From: Azolla caroliniana
Taxonomy: Eukaryota > Polypodiophyta
Length of the DNA: 64,000 nt
Reading direction: 5' to 3'
NCBI GenBank assembly: GCA_043228905.1
Contig: JBHGNT010000002.1
Location: 930,001 to 994,000 of the forward strand
Every line of letters begins with the position of its first letter. Position 1 is the first letter of the stretch. The translations under genes were made by a program, and so were the position numbers. The notes below the pieces were generated by a model that had not been told where the DNA came from, made no database searches, and was given only the letters and a program-made list of their open reading frames with translations. Of the stretch, positions 23,401 through 34,639 are shown one piece after another.

Positions 23401-24481
23401 TGTGAAGTACAAGTGTAGAGCCACCTGCAAGGTTGAGCTCTACTGTGCCGATTCCGATGATGTCACAGTGTTGTGAGTTGCCGACTCGAACTGAGTCGGA
23501 GTGACGGATCGTATATTGCCGAAATTGTGATCTATGAGGAGTCACGTGAAATGACGCGCCCGAATCCAAGAGCCATGTGCTCGATTCTTCAGTCGTGAGC
23601 AGAACTTCGGATCCGACTGGATTTTCGATTGACAGTATATTCGGGTCGTCCGGTAGTACATCAGCCGAGAAGTTGACGTAATTGATCTCCTCATGCCGGC
23701 CACTCTTCTTGTTGTTCTTGTGCTTGAGTGCGCGGCAGTCGGCTTTGATGTGTCCGGGTTTCTTGCAATAGTTGCAGATTCGGTTATCCCGTGACTGGCT
23801 CCGTCTTCCCTGATTGTTCGGCGGCCGTGAGGAATCTCGTCCTCGTATGTTCGATCGGTCTGTTGAACCTTGCACTACATAAGCGTCGTCTGTTGAGTCT
23901 TTGGCGAAAGACTTTCTCCGAGCTGCTTCGGTCAGGATTGCGCTCGTGACTTCGGAGTATTTAACAACCGTGGTTGACGCGTTGCACACGGTTGTGACGA
24001 AAGTTTCCCATGATGAGGGAAGGCTACTCATGAGTATCATTGCTCTGAGTTCATCCTCGATTGCCGTCCCCTGTGACGAGATTTGGGAGCTTATGCTTTC
24101 GTACTCATTGAGGTGTGCTTGAACCGAGTCGGATTCTTTCATCCGCAAGTTATAGAGGCGCCGGATCAGAAACATCTTTGTTGCGGCGACCTTCTTTTCG
24201 TAAGTGTCCGACAGTGTTTTCCACAGTTCGAATGCTGTCGTACACGATTGCACCGTAAAGTATACCGATTCCGATAGGTGCATCCGAATCGTGGCGCGGA
24301 CGATTCTGTCCAGCTTTTGCCACTCAATTGGTTTGTATCCTTCTGGAGGTTCTTCATTTTCGATGGGATCGATTTGCCCCTTGACTATGAGATAGTCCTG
24401 CATTTGTTCCTTCCAGAAGTTGAAGTTCGATCCATCGAACTTGCGTAGACTCATTTCTGACGAGCCGGATGTTGATGCCAT
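20468..24481 (-). CDS. Copia-1 Gag-Pol polyprotein, 1337 aa
   Basis: Uninterrupted polyprotein in the copia domain order. Gag with a CCHC knuckle (CNYCKKPGHIKADC, about residue 240), protease (WLLDSGASFHVTP, about 305), integrase HHCC (HRRLGHLS...CEHCQYGK), DDE core with DNGGEF and SPEQNGIAERMNRT, RT with KARLVAKGF, DVKTAFLHGDLEEEIYMEQP and YVDDMLISG, and RNase H with YTDSDFAGCIDSRKSTTGY and STTEAEYVAASDA. The ATG at 24481-24479 gives MASTSGSSEM; an in-frame TTG just upstream is less likely. All catalytic motifs are present, and with matching LTRs this copy may still be competent. A leader of about 670 nt separates the start from the 5' LTR. Confidence 0.93.
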   Translation of the reverse strand: MASTSGSSEMSLRKFDGSNFNFWKEQMQDYLIVKGQIDPIENEEPPEGYKPIEWQKLDRIVRATIRMHLSESVYFTVQSCTTAFELWKTLSDTYEKKVAATKMFLIRRLYNLRMKESDSVQAHLNEYESISSQISSQGTAIEDELRAMILMSSLPSSWETFVTTVCNASTTVVKYSEVTSAILTEAARRKSFAKDSTDDAYVVQGSTDRSNIRGRDSSRPPNNQGRRSQSRDNRICNYCKKPGHIKADCRALKHKNNKKSGRHEEINYVNFSADVLPDDPNILSIENPVGSEVLLTTEESSTWLLDSGASFHVTPHRSQFRQYTIRHSDSVRVGNSQHCDIIGIGTVELNLAGGSTLVLHNVRHVPELSRPLISVGQLDEDGIRAGFSSGGWTLHRGNLLLARGPKIHSLYPLHVTLREGNLFLVDIPVSSLWHRRLGHLSQAGITHLSRAGYIPKLSFSDHQFCEHCQYGKQAAASHPTSAPRETRPLDLVHSDVCGPMLHQSLGGASYFVSFIDDSTRKVWAYPIRTKDRVFSIFTDWLAMVENQTDRKLKCLRTDNGGEFKSEEFVKFCRQRGIRREFTAPHSPEQNGIAERMNRTIQEWIVSMLQHSRLSDGFWAEALLTAVHIINMSPSRPLGLQIPQELWIGSKPNYDKLRIFGCEAYALIPKDDRRKLAPRSRKCIFLGYGSDGEMGYRLWDPERRQIVRSSDVVFNESAMNPSVEKPIEVRRVTFSDVPTLQEGPALNTRSASRVAEPYTTDSDNSDSAQPNDSVSDHPTSIPDATSPIIPRRSERLSQPPERYSPGIFFTDAGEPTSYKEASTSVDSTTWHLAMESEMHSIRANKTWDMVELPRNRRALPCKWVYRLKETYDSTTPKYKARLVAKGFRQEYGVDFDEIFSPVVKMTTLRFLLGVVAADNLELIQLDVKTAFLHGDLEEEIYMEQPKGFVATGQEHLVCRLRKSLYGLKQAPRQWYKKFDDFIQSIGFSKSDEDHCLFTNTAQDGSPIFLIIYVDDMLISGRHAGELADLVRQLRLKFAMKDLGPARHILGMKISRHRDKRHLFLSQTDYIGRVLERFNMQSAKSASTPLPMNLRLSQRDCPTSGSEGEDMKSVPYAPAVGSLMYLMVATRPDISHAVGVVSRFMHNPGRSHWNAVKHVFRYLAGTKDHSILFGPNRTSGVVGYTDSDFAGCIDSRKSTTGYCFKFGNGAISWKSKLQECTATSTTEAEYVAASDAAKEALWLGRLAHTFRQVDHDSAPVVYSDSQGAVALSKNPVHHNASKHIDVRYHFVRDCVISGKIGLEKISTTDNVADGMTKCLSADRFRSLRHQMGVTTNQSG

Positions 24482-25478
24482 CAAATTTGGTTTCGGTTGA
24501 CGGAGCTCGGTTCGGAGTTGACTACGAACCTTGTTGGAGTGCAGCCGGTTGGCTCACCCGATATCGTTCTAGTCGGATTTGAACCCGAGTCGGTTCGGCT
24601 TCGGAACTTGCTCGAAATGACTCCGGTAGCTTGAGGGACAGAACCGACTGGTCTTCCCGAATGTTGCCGAGTCGGAGTGAGCCCGGTTCGCTTCGGATAT
24701 ATATGCCGAATACCGATTATTGAAACCGATTATCTGGACCGATTCTGCTTCGGTTGACTGCAGCAACGAGAGAGACGGATCCAACTGATCCTCCCGAATG
24801 TCGATAAGCCAGATGAAGCACGAATTTGGGGTTGTTGTCTTAAGACCGATCTGCACCGAGTTGTTACAACGAGCAACGAGCAGCGTTTAATGACCTTTTC
24901 GGATGCCGTTTAACCGAATGGAGCACGATCGTGTCAATGATGCACAAGGGGATTTCACCTCGAGCGGTTACGATCACAAGGAACAGAGTACAACCTGATG
25001 GCTTACTCCAAGCAAGAGGATCTAACGCGATGAGGTGCAAACCTCGTTTTTGTTCTTCTTCTCTCTTTCTTCGAATGACGCGAGGAAACCGAATGCTGAG
25101 ACGACGGCCGACAGCGGATCGAAGGACCGACTACTGTGCAGGCTCTGATACCAGATGTTGGGGACAAGGTCGTCAATGCGGAAGATCAAGAAGCATTCGA
25201 TTGCTGTTGAATACCTGCGTATGACAGTTTCTAGGTCGTTGCACAGAGAGAGAGAGAGAGAGAGAGGCACAAAAGACTCTTTATTCCACAAAGCAATAAT
25301 ACAACACCCAACCTTACAAAAAGGTTACAAGGTCACTATATATAGTGACCGACTTAGGGCAACTACCCTTTATGCTAATTACATAAATGGCCAAAACGGG
25401 ATAGTGTGAATACGTCCATTATACACATGTATTCGACACTAATTCCATCTATGTTTTAGTACTATTCCTGACAGTACA

Positions 25479-26050
25479 TATATCAACTAATTTAAGCATT
25501 GTGATTATTCCCACTACATGATTAACTCAATCTATTTATTGAGTAAATCAATGCAACTAGCCCATCGTGTGACCATATTACTGACCTACCAATCTATCTA
25601 TCCACTAATTGAAGCACTAAAATAAGTCCATCTATCCATTCGAGTAAAGCAACGAATCTATCTGAGTAAGGCACATTGCAATTAGTCCATCCATCCCTTC
25701 GCCATATATTGATCCATCCATCCATTTACCTATCTATCTATCTATCTATCGGGTACAACACTTCGATAAGTCCATTGAGCTATCTATCTATGCGAGTAAA
25801 GCAATCAATCTATCCAAGTAAAGCAATGCAATGCAATTTGTCCATTTGTCCTGCCATCTATCCATGTATCCGAGTAAAGAAATGCAAAATTAGTCCATCT
25901 ATGGCATATTATTAGTGAAGGAGTGAGATTTGAACCCTTGATGCATGCATGGCATGGCAGAGCAGAGCAGAGCATGGGGGCGGGGGGGGGGGTGTTGATC
26001 GATAAGAATGGAAACATGTGTTCATAGTAGCAATCACCTTCCCTTTCAGG
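25479..26050 (+). repeat. Irregular minisatellite and (CTAT)n microsatellite region
   Basis: From about 25500 to 25905, diverged units carry recurring words GAGTAAAGCAATG, ATTAGTCCATC and ATCTATC; a clean (CTAT)n run lies near 25732-25750. A G-rich run (GGGGGCGGGGGGGGGG) sits at about 25976. No gene seen before the purine-rich leader of the next gene. Confidence 0.6.
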
Positions 26051-26262
26051 AAGAAAGAAAAGAAGAGGAGAGGAAGAAAGACAGACAGGTGACTGAAAGA
26101 AAGAAAGAAAAGGCAGACATGGAGGAAAGAAAGAGAGACAGGTGACGGAAGAGGAGTGGAAGAAGAAAGAGGAGGAAAGAAGAATCAAGAAGGAAGCGAA
26201 AGGAAGAAGGAGAAGAAAGAAGAGAAGAAGAGGTCTTCTGAGAGGCAGAAAGAGAGAAGAAG
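26050..26262 (+). promoter_or_regulatory. Polypurine leader upstream of the GTPase gene, with a short uORF
   Basis: About 210 bp that are overwhelmingly A and G (GAAAG/GAGGA runs) directly precede the start codon, probably the 5' UTR. It includes an 8-codon upstream frame, ATG 26119 to TGA 26145, and an imperfect duplication around GACAGGTGAC. Confidence 0.5.
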
Positions 26263-28923
26263 ATGACAGCAGAGCGATACCTGGAGCGGCAAGCAAAGCG
26301 AAGCCGAGTGACTATACCTACCCTCACACCATTAGACTTCCAAGACATACCTCTCCGAGATGCCCCCTCTGCCTTCCGAGCCCGTCTCCATGCCATCCTC
26401 CACCAAGAAGAAGAAACTCTAAACCTAGACAAAACCCTGTCCCATGACCGATCATCTCCGGTGCCTTCTTCACTGGGAAGGGTAGTGTTTAACAGCTTCA
26501 ATGCACCCAAGTTTGATACTTCCTTGGCCCCTCTCGGCCTCGACCACCCACATGCGGCCACCATCATCGGAAGCTCCCAACAAGGTAAGACCACATTGCT
26601 GAACTCTTTGCTGAATTTATTCGGTTTCCTTTACCCTCACCCAGTTTTTCCTGATATCAACCTCTTACCGACCCATACCCATGGCTCCGTGGGATTGCCT
26701 TTCCCACTCCGCCTTGAATATGGCCCGAAATATGAGATTTTTCTTCAAAGATGGAAAGCTTCAAACCTAGAGAATGTCATGTGTAAAGTGGTGGAACGCT
26801 TGCTTGCCGAAAATTCCGACTTTTTCAAAGATTTGGAGGTTGGTTTGGAAGAGGTGACATCTGGCTCTTTCCTAGAGTTTGTTGCAAAGCATCGCCACTC
26901 AGATGAAGAGTGCAGCACTAGGTCTATTCCTCATGAAAATGAGGGTTCCAATGATCACAATGACAATGAGGCTAGGTGTAGTACATCCTCCGAGAAGAGT
27001 TTAAACTATGCTGACAACTCTAGGTCTAGTACATCTTGTGGGAACCAGTGTTTAAATGATGATGAGGATAGGTTCTACTTTCCTAGTCAATCTGCAATAG
27101 AGCATCTGAATGCTGATGGGGGTGTTGAGCACCATGATTTCTCTTCAGTCGAAGAGCATGTCCACCAAGCCATCCAAGACTTCCTCGTCCACCTCGTCGA
27201 GGATTCTCGATGGTTCCATTATGAGAGAATCACTCTCAAATGCCCCTCACAGCTCCTGAAATACCTCAAATCAGAGATAGTTGACACTTACATCCTTGAC
27301 CTTCCCGGGGTTGGAATTGTCGATGATAACAACTTGCTTGTAGAAGAGCTAGTTCTCCGAGATATGATGGAAGCAGCCACTGTCATTATCCTTACTGGTG
27401 AGCGAAGTTTTACTCATGATGTCATACGGGTTCTCAAGAATTCAGTCTTTGAGAGGCTATTAGACCCTTCAGTGGTTCCAAGGCCGACCGTTGCTATCAC
27501 TAACTCACGGAATCTACGAGGTCTTAAGGAGGAGGAGATGGAACAATGGCGTTCAGCCACTTTGAATGGGAATTTAGGGTGGAATACAGAGTTAAAGGCA
27601 TTTGCAAATGATGCCTTCTCGGGAAGAAGACATCGAGAGATTGAAACCCTCGAACCAGATCTGTTTCCGAATGATTTGGAAGGCTTTCTTGATTCTAAAA
27701 AAGGGTCGTGTGAAAAAGGTGTGTCGAGGCTTGTTGGATACCTCTTAAGGTTACCTCAAGAGGCTTTAATAGCATTGGTGGGAGATGTATTGGACCGAGC
27801 AAGATCAGTAATGGGTATGGTTGACAAGCTATGGCAAACTGACAGTGTCACGTGGCAGGGATTGCGGTCGTGTAGATTGAAAAAAGAAATCAAACAACTT
27901 AGAGATGAAGAGTTCAAGAGGGATTTGGATGCTGAATTGACGATCACAGCTCAGAGGAATTTTTTCGGCTTCGAAATGGCGGTGACAGCTACATCATCCA
28001 AAGCGGGATTCAAATCCTTGGAGCCGCAGATGCATTATATGGAGGAACTTTTCCGGGAACAGAGATGCAAACTTTCTGATCGGCTCAAAATGATGAAACC
28101 TGGAAAAAGCAACCCAAAGCAAGAAATTACCAAAATGGTTAAGGAGTCTCTTCTTCAGATTGCCTCTCAGTGGGATGAAAATGTTGGAATGAAAGCATTT
28201 AGGCAGTTCTTATATCATGCTCAAGAGATAACCAAATCCTTATATAGGAGGTGGGCGAGAAAGCTTTTTCTTGGTGGGAAAAGGGGTTCTAAACAGGATG
28301 AGAAACAAGAAAGGGCATACCAGTTCATGGTCGACTACCTGATAGCATCTGCCACTGATGTGATAAGTGAAGATAATTTTAAGTATACTTTAACGCACAG
28401 CTTCCGCCAACATGCTTGGAACCTAGACCTTAAGGATTTTACGAAGATGGGGTTAAGAAAAGGCCGCTCAACATTGCTAGCCATTGGTCAAATAGAGGTT
28501 TCTATGCAAACCATATTGAAAAGCAAAGAAGTTTCTTTTAAGGAGTGCATGCAAGAGCACATGTCTCTACAATCTGCATCAATTCAAGAACTTGTCCGCC
28601 TTTTGAAACGAATCATATTTGTCACTTTTGAAGACTGTGAAAAGAATTTTGGATTGGTGATGAGTGCATTGGAGAATATTGCAAAAGGGAAACTAGCGAT
28701 TAATGATGATCCTGTTGTTATTTTGCGCAAAGATCTTGAAGCATTGGCAAAATGCATTGAGAAGTAAGTTCCTAGATTGTTTCAGTTGTGTTTACATATC
28801 GGTGTTTGTTTTTTGTGTGTTTCTGATTCCCTTGAATTATGCAGGTATCTTGGAAATCTCAAAAAAAAACGGGATATCTTTGGTGCCGAGGAGCTGAAAA
28901 AGGTTCTTCAAGCTCACTCTTAA
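26263..28923 (+). CDS. Large dynamin-like P-loop GTPase, function unknown
   Basis: Two exons, 26263-28763 and 28845-28923, join in phase (GT-AG) to give about 859 residues; the unspliced frame would stop right after the donor. The Walker A/G1 motif GSSQQGKT is at residues 103-110. A dynamin-like G2 region LPTHTHGSVGLPFPLRL follows at about 135-151, where dynamins have LP...TR.P..L.L. G3 is DLPG at 346-349. The G4 position reads TNSRN (413-417) instead of T/NKxD. Between G2 and G3 lies an acidic, Ser/Asn-rich insert (about 211-300). The C-terminal half is helical and charged, as in dynamin stalks, with no transmembrane segment or PH domain seen. It may be related to SLIP-GC-type nuclear GTPases, but I cannot confirm this. 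The family call is by motif only. Confidence 0.75.
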
Positions 28924-29059
28924 GTTCAAGTTTGAAGCATTGTCTATGTAATGCTGGAGACATATTTTCACACTGGTCTTTGGTGACATTGATATCAAAC
29001 GCTAGTGTGAAAGTATGTCAGTTCATGGCTCAATATTGGACATTGACTCAAGGTGCTTC

Positions 29060-29355
29060 ACCCCTTGTGTATTTTTGTTTATATGTAACATGCTTAATTG
29101 TGGGTATGTTGACTCTTAATCTTATCGCTTGTCTAACATATTTTGGTTTACAATACATGTGAAAAGACTTTGAGGATATTTTTCACCCTTTTTTTTCATG
29201 TCATATGGCCGATTATGTATATGCTGATCTTTTTGAAGACATTCTTCAATTAGCCTGGCTCCATGTGTATTTTTGTTTGTTCTTAACATGTTCAAATTGA
29301 TTCTAAATCTGACCACTTTCGTAACATGTTATGACATGAAAACCTTTGGAGGATA
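29060..29355 (+). repeat. Diverged tandem duplication (about 190-bp period)
   Basis: The block at about 29060-29185 (TGTGTATTTTTGTTT, TAACATG, AATCT, CTTTGAGGATA) recurs at about 29262-29355 with many substitutions. Confidence 0.5.
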
Positions 29356-30769
29356 CCACTCTCTGTTGATACCATCTTCATTTCATAAGCTGATTTTTTG
29401 ATGATTTATTGTGAATTGTGCTTGTGCACGTCATATTATGTGCAAATCTGAACTTGCTGAAGTGACCTTAATGCAAAAGCCCAACAATATCTCTACTTCA
29501 GGTATAAGTTAATAGAGATGGCATTTTGAGTTTCAAATTTCCCATGCGACATATATGTGGTATGTATGAATGGTCCTTCACTCTCATAGGTGATTCCTAT
29601 TGGAGTGTATGGTTTTCATATTCATTAACCCTTGTGGCAATTGAAAAACAAATTGGAGCATTTTGTCTAATTTTATCTGCTGTAGAAGTAGTAGAGTAGG
29701 CACTTCATATCATTGAGGATGTAGAATGCATGTGTGCTATAGGACACAGGTGCAATTTGCATGACAACTTGGAGGCCTATTTTAATACATTGAAGTGCAA
29801 GCCTTGTAATCTCTTATTTTCTGACTATCGCATGTGGCAAACTGTATCACTATTGTTAATTTGTTACTACATTGATATTTCCATATGTGTTTATTCATGT
29901 CCAATAGAAAAGCGTAAAGCTAATGGCACAGTTTTTGTAAGCTACATGTAATGTATTACAATACATTGAGATATTCACCTTATCTCATGTTTCTTAGTGT
30001 GTTAAAATTTCCCGCACTGTGGCAATCCACATTTGACTACTGTGAAAATATTAATTACTATGCATTTCCATATACTTTTATGAGACTGATTAAAAGGAAG
30101 TGGCTTTGAAATCAAGAAGTCAATGGATCATTCATACTCTTGACTTATTTCATATGTTAGTGCATTGAATCATTATATGCTGGAATCACGTGAAATAATT
30201 TTCGAAATAAGATTGTTTTGGATTTAAATAAGTGCATTTAAAATTGTGTTTGCCACAAAAGACTACCTTAGCAAGTGGTTGTGTAAGGTTGTAAAAACGT
30301 GCCACCTTTGATGTTAAATAAAAAATCAACATGACAAATACTGTATATTTAGAGATTACAAATGACCCCTCTGATATAATGACAAAGCAATGATCTATGA
30401 AGAAACTATAAATATAGTAAGATAAACTGGATGAGCAGAGCTTAATGAGCAATGCAAGAGAAAAAAATTCATTAAAACAAAGCTGTAAAGCAAATCCATT
30501 TGCACACATACATGTGCTACTACTACCCCACAGCAACACAAAGCATTCTAGTTCCTTCATAAGAAATCAAATCACATCAAACTTTTGTGATCAGTTAAGT
30601 GGGTGGCAAGAAGCACATTATGTGGGTTCGTTGGGAGGTTAGACCAAAATGATACAAGAATATTATAAAACACATGCAATCCATTATCAAAACCTATGAT
30701 TTAGAGTCACCTATTTCATTGTTAGAAAATTACTCATAAATAAAACTTGTCAAAAACCAATCAAGATTT

Positions 30770-31070
30770 CGTGCAGTTAACTTATGATGCAATGGTACAA
30801 CATTCTTTTACATTTTGTCGTCATCAATCCAATGTTCCAATGTCTAATTCAGTGACTCAACAAGCTGTTTTCATAATTTTAAATTATGCATATTAAACAT
30901 AATCCAAAAACAATCAATATTCAATGTGGATTTCGTGCAGTTAACTTATGATGAAATAGTAAGACATTCTTTTGCATTTTGTCATCATCAATCCAATTTT
31001 CGAATGTCTAAATTCCAAGACTCACCTGGCTAGTTTTATAATTTTACATTATGCAAATTAAACCAAAAAA
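30770..31070 (+). repeat. Tandem duplication (about 165-bp period)
   Basis: TTTCGTGCAGTTAACTTATG starts both units (about 30766 and 30931). Each is followed by ACATTCTTT, CATTTTGTC, CATCAATCCAAT and a TAATTTTA/ATTATGCA block. Confidence 0.75.
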
Positions 31071-31152
31071 TCTTTCTAATTTGCTGGGGTTTATGTACAA
31101 ATCAGTGTTCGAATGAAATCAGGTAATACATTCACACAGTGACGAGATACAT

Positions 31153-33945
31153 TCAGATCCTAACTGTAAGAATCTCACAATTATGCATTCTTTTACGTCT
31201 ACCACTCAGTTCCTGCATACAAATTTCAACATCTTATATGTATACTCTTACACTATCTCGCACACACACACATACACCCACATTTCATGTACTTATACTT
31301 TATCTAGTATGTATACTAAATGTAAATGTATAAATAAAACGTGGTTTAACAAGGACACAGAGAAAAAGCCTGGTCTTTTACATCCATCCCCAATGACAAT
31401 GAAAATTTAACTATATATGTCCCAACCCTCACATCTATCTATCATCCGAAAGGCACCAAGATCATATGTCAAAAAGAACAAAAGATGAGAAAAGAAAATG
31501 CACTAACATGAATAGGAAGTATATAAGAAGGTGTTCCCTACCTTGAAGAATGTAGAATGGCCAATGACAACAATTCTGGTTTCTGGTCTTGAAAGAAGAT
31601 ATTGACGAAATATACCAACTCGTTTTCTTAAGTGATCTGAAACACACACATACACACACACACGATGTTTAAATTCCAAATTTTACTTACATAGCATAGC
31701 TTCTTCATTAGCATGTTGCAAAACAATTACCCATGCTTTCTCTGCTCTGAAAGATTCCCTTCAAGGGGTCATTTGGAGCATGTTTTGGTGAGAACCACCA
31801 TGTCTCTTCAATTCCAATGAAGGATAGCATTGGGAAGTCTCTTGAAAGCATCTGAATGAGCAAACAAATGTATATATACAAAACGAAATGCTCATAATCT
31901 CTCAGATTATACACACTTACACTGATTGGTCTGCCCACATCTCCACTGTTGAAAACATGCTCTGAGTGAAGATCAGAAACCTCAATCGGACAAGCATTGG
32001 AGCTCTACAAGGAAAAGAAAACTGTTGTGATTGCCAAATAATCACAAGTCACACAATTTTCCTGCATACTATATATCCAAAGAGAGATTGTAAAATATTG
32101 CATATAGATTATAATTCAGAGTATTATAAATTTGGTACCATATCCAATGTGTTTTTCTAGTAGGCATGTGTTGATCCCACTATCTTAATTACAAATTTAA
32201 CCTAATAAACATGGTCAATAAGTTAAAACATGTCGAAGGCTATATCTTACTCTCCACCCAACAGTTTCTAACATCTTTGGCTTTAAAATGCTCGTTCTAA
32301 TGTTGAGCTGCAAGGTTACTTTTCACCATGATGAAACATTCAAAATCTCCAAAGCTATCAAAAGAAACTTAATATGATCATAAATATTGATCACGATATA
32401 TTGGGTACACTTTACATAGAAAAGACAGGTCAGTAGAGACACACGTTCATCATGATATTGGGAACACTTTACATAGAAAAAACAGGTCAATAGAGAGATT
32501 TAATGCCCAGGATTACTCACACACGATTAAAAAAAAACTACTTTACATACAGAGATTTGTTCAATAGAATATATTGAAATAAATTATTATTTCAAATTCA
32601 CCTGTGCCAGATCAACTGCATTTTGAAGTGTCTGTAATGCCCGCGTCAAAGGTGATACAATGATCTGCATATTTGGGAATCTTTCAGCATATACATCATT
32701 GCATTTTATCCCTTTGAAGGATTTTAATACGGAAATATGGTTCTTACATTTCTTTTTTATAAATTTCCTTTCATCATTTTTGGCCTCTCAATCAATAGAC
32801 ATGAGATGAACTTACCACTTGGGCTTCAAGGCAAAACACCTTACTTTTCAAAGCAATAGCCTGCATGTTTATATAATCAGTTGAAAATGCATGAAGATTA
32901 TGATAGAATCATCACAAGGTGCTGTAACCTGTTGGATGCCAGTTGGAGATATGATAACATCGAAAGGATGATTTCCTGGTTTCGTTCTGAAATAACCCTC
33001 AGTGTATGTAGTATGCCCATGACGAATCAGATGCACAATCTGCAAAAACTAATAGGCAATGAGTAAGGGGAATTAATCTAGAACCTGATCGTTCAAATAA
33101 ACCAGGTATTTATGCTTAAAATTATATACATGTTGAAGATGTGTCTTAATCTAAACGATGTTAGGTCTTATGGCGTTTCCATGTAATATTAAAGCCATTT
33201 ATTTCAGCTTCCTTTGATCATCTCTCATATATATAAATATGAAGAACTAAAACCATGTTTGAAATGCGTAAGATTTTGATGGTGTGGTAGACCATAGTAC
33301 TTCAGTAAGTTCTATGTGGGAACCATTTTTCCCTATCAAAATAGTTTATAAACCATAATGTTCAAGGATATGCATAATGCACTCCCTTTGGAACTAAAAT
33401 CAGAAGGAAAAAATTTAGAGTATATTGTAAGAACCACATTTCACTACGTTATAAAAAGATTCTTCCATCATAGAAATGCAATGATACATGCACTCCTTTT
33501 ATTGAATAAATATCACATAAATGATGATAGAATAAAAAGACATAAACGGACATAGACTCTGTAAGAAACAAATTTCTTACACCACAAAAATGGAACGATA
33601 TATACACTCCTTTTCGGGGATTAAATACCACATAAATGATGATAAAAAGGATGTGACCTTATGCAGGAAACAGATTTCCGCATATTAAAAAAACATTCTA
33701 GATCATATAAAAAGCATGCATTCCTTTTGGTGATTGAACATCACATAAAATGATGAGAAGAAGAAAAAGAGAGTGTACATACCTTCTTCTGTCTATTGAA
33801 TAAAGAAAACAACGGAGGTGGACGAAGCGAAAGATTCTGTTAAAAAAGGAGGGGAAAAGAAGATGAAGATGATGGATTTGTTCAATGTTCGGGGAAATGA
33901 TGAAAGAATCACCTGAACTCTGTTATCCGCTTCATCTTCCGCCAT
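31153..33945 (-). CDS. Phosphoglycerate-mutase-like (histidine phosphatase superfamily) protein
   Basis: Nine GT-AG exons on the minus strand: 33945-33913, 33836-33783, 33039-32929, 32860-32816, 32664-32602, 32004-31921, 31851-31731, 31636-31542, 31212-31153. They join in phase to 221 residues. The family phosphorylates or dephosphorylates small molecules or proteins through a phospho-histidine. The RHG signature is at residues 35-37 (IRHGHT), SPLTRA at 85-90, an EETWW segment at 145-149 and the second histidine in GHSTFF (His197). The C-terminus RMHNCEI resembles plant members of this family. Length fits a small cytosolic enzyme with no transit peptide. The start is ATG 33945 (MAEDEADNRVQ). 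The substrate cannot be told from sequence. Confidence 0.85.
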
Positions 33946-34449
33946 GGCTTGTCTCTCTCGATGGAAACTAAACTTCAAATCATTTCTGTCTCTCCATTAC
34001 TACAGGTGTACACAGACACACATACAACAACTTGTGTATGTGTATGACATATTCGCATTCGTGGGGGTTACCAAACGAATGTATACAAATACGTATACGA
34101 ATGCATGAAAAATATTCGTTAAAAAGAAAAAAGAAAAAAGAAAAAAAAGAGAGTTCATAAAGTCCATACCTTTTAGTCTCTTAGATATATCATATAAGTT
34201 ATAACAAAGAGGCCATTGACAATAAAAAGAGAATATTTTACTTCACATTCAAAAGGAAACTTAGACTAATAATATTTTTATAATAGATATAAAACTTAAA
34301 GAGTATTTGTTTTATTTTTAAAACAAACTAAATAAATAATAAACAAAAGGTTCATTAATTTCCCACTTTTTACTCTCCCACAAAATTTGATATTTTTATT
34401 CATCATTAAAAAGGGCACCTCACACTAATAATATTTTTATAATAGATAT
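33946..34449. other. 5' flank of the mutase-like gene, with duplicated AT-rich units
   Basis: Upstream region of the minus-strand gene. A unit containing CTAATAATATTTTTATAATA occurs at about 34267 and again at about 34426; the second unit is cut by LINE-B and resumes after 38802. A segment at about 34045-34115, rich in ATTCGT/ACGAAT words, resembles 39608-39690. Confidence 0.55.
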
Positions 34450-34639
34450 GTAGGGACTTGGTGGGTCACATCATATGCTTGAGAAGCGAATTTTTAGGAA
34501 GGAATTTGAAGTTGTTAGCTTATGTAGGACAATTGATATTCTGCTCTTACAAGAGCATCACCTTGGACGAGAAAGGACATAACTTTTCAAAGACCTGTTT
34601 CCAAGGGATTGGCACACACGGTGGGCTCCAGCTCACGAT

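Larger units (their letters stand above)
19992..25438 (-). mobile_element. Copia-1, apparently intact Ty1/copia element nested in the Gypsy-1 3' LTR
   Basis: LTRs 19992-20274 and 25156-25438, 283 bp each, TGTTGG...CGACA, no difference seen by eye. CTAAT target duplication on both sides. On the minus strand, TGGTATCAGAGC (initiator Met-tRNA type primer site) directly follows the 5' LTR (right copy), and the CCGTAATGGG-side GGGGGAG polypurine tract precedes the 3' LTR (left copy). One long open reading frame lies between. Confidence 0.95.
14338..25473 (+). mobile_element. Gypsy-1, chromodomain Gypsy retrotransposon (chromovirus) carrying nested Copia-1
   Basis: LTRs at 14338-14776 and 19583-19991 plus 25444-25473 (the 3' LTR is split by Copia-1). 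Both sum to 439 bp and begin TG, end CA. Perfect 5-bp target duplication GTACA at 14333-14337 and 25474-25478. A polypurine tract AAGGGGGAGATAG precedes the 3' LTR. Internal order: gag, protease, RT, RNase H, integrase, chromodomain. The LTRs differ at about five positions, so it is fairly young. The coding region is broken by a gag frameshift, a TGA in RT and a TAG in RNase H. Confidence 0.93.
28924..31152. other. Intergenic region with two tandem duplications, no gene seen
   Basis: AT-rich space between the GTPase stop and the stop of the minus-strand mutase-like gene (convergent). It holds the 3' UTRs and the two duplications listed separately. No credible exon was found on either strand. 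Confidence 0.5.

Noticed and set aside
25676-25915. Open frame over the CTAT repeat region
   Set aside because: The translation is a repeat-derived YLSIYLSI pattern with no gene context.
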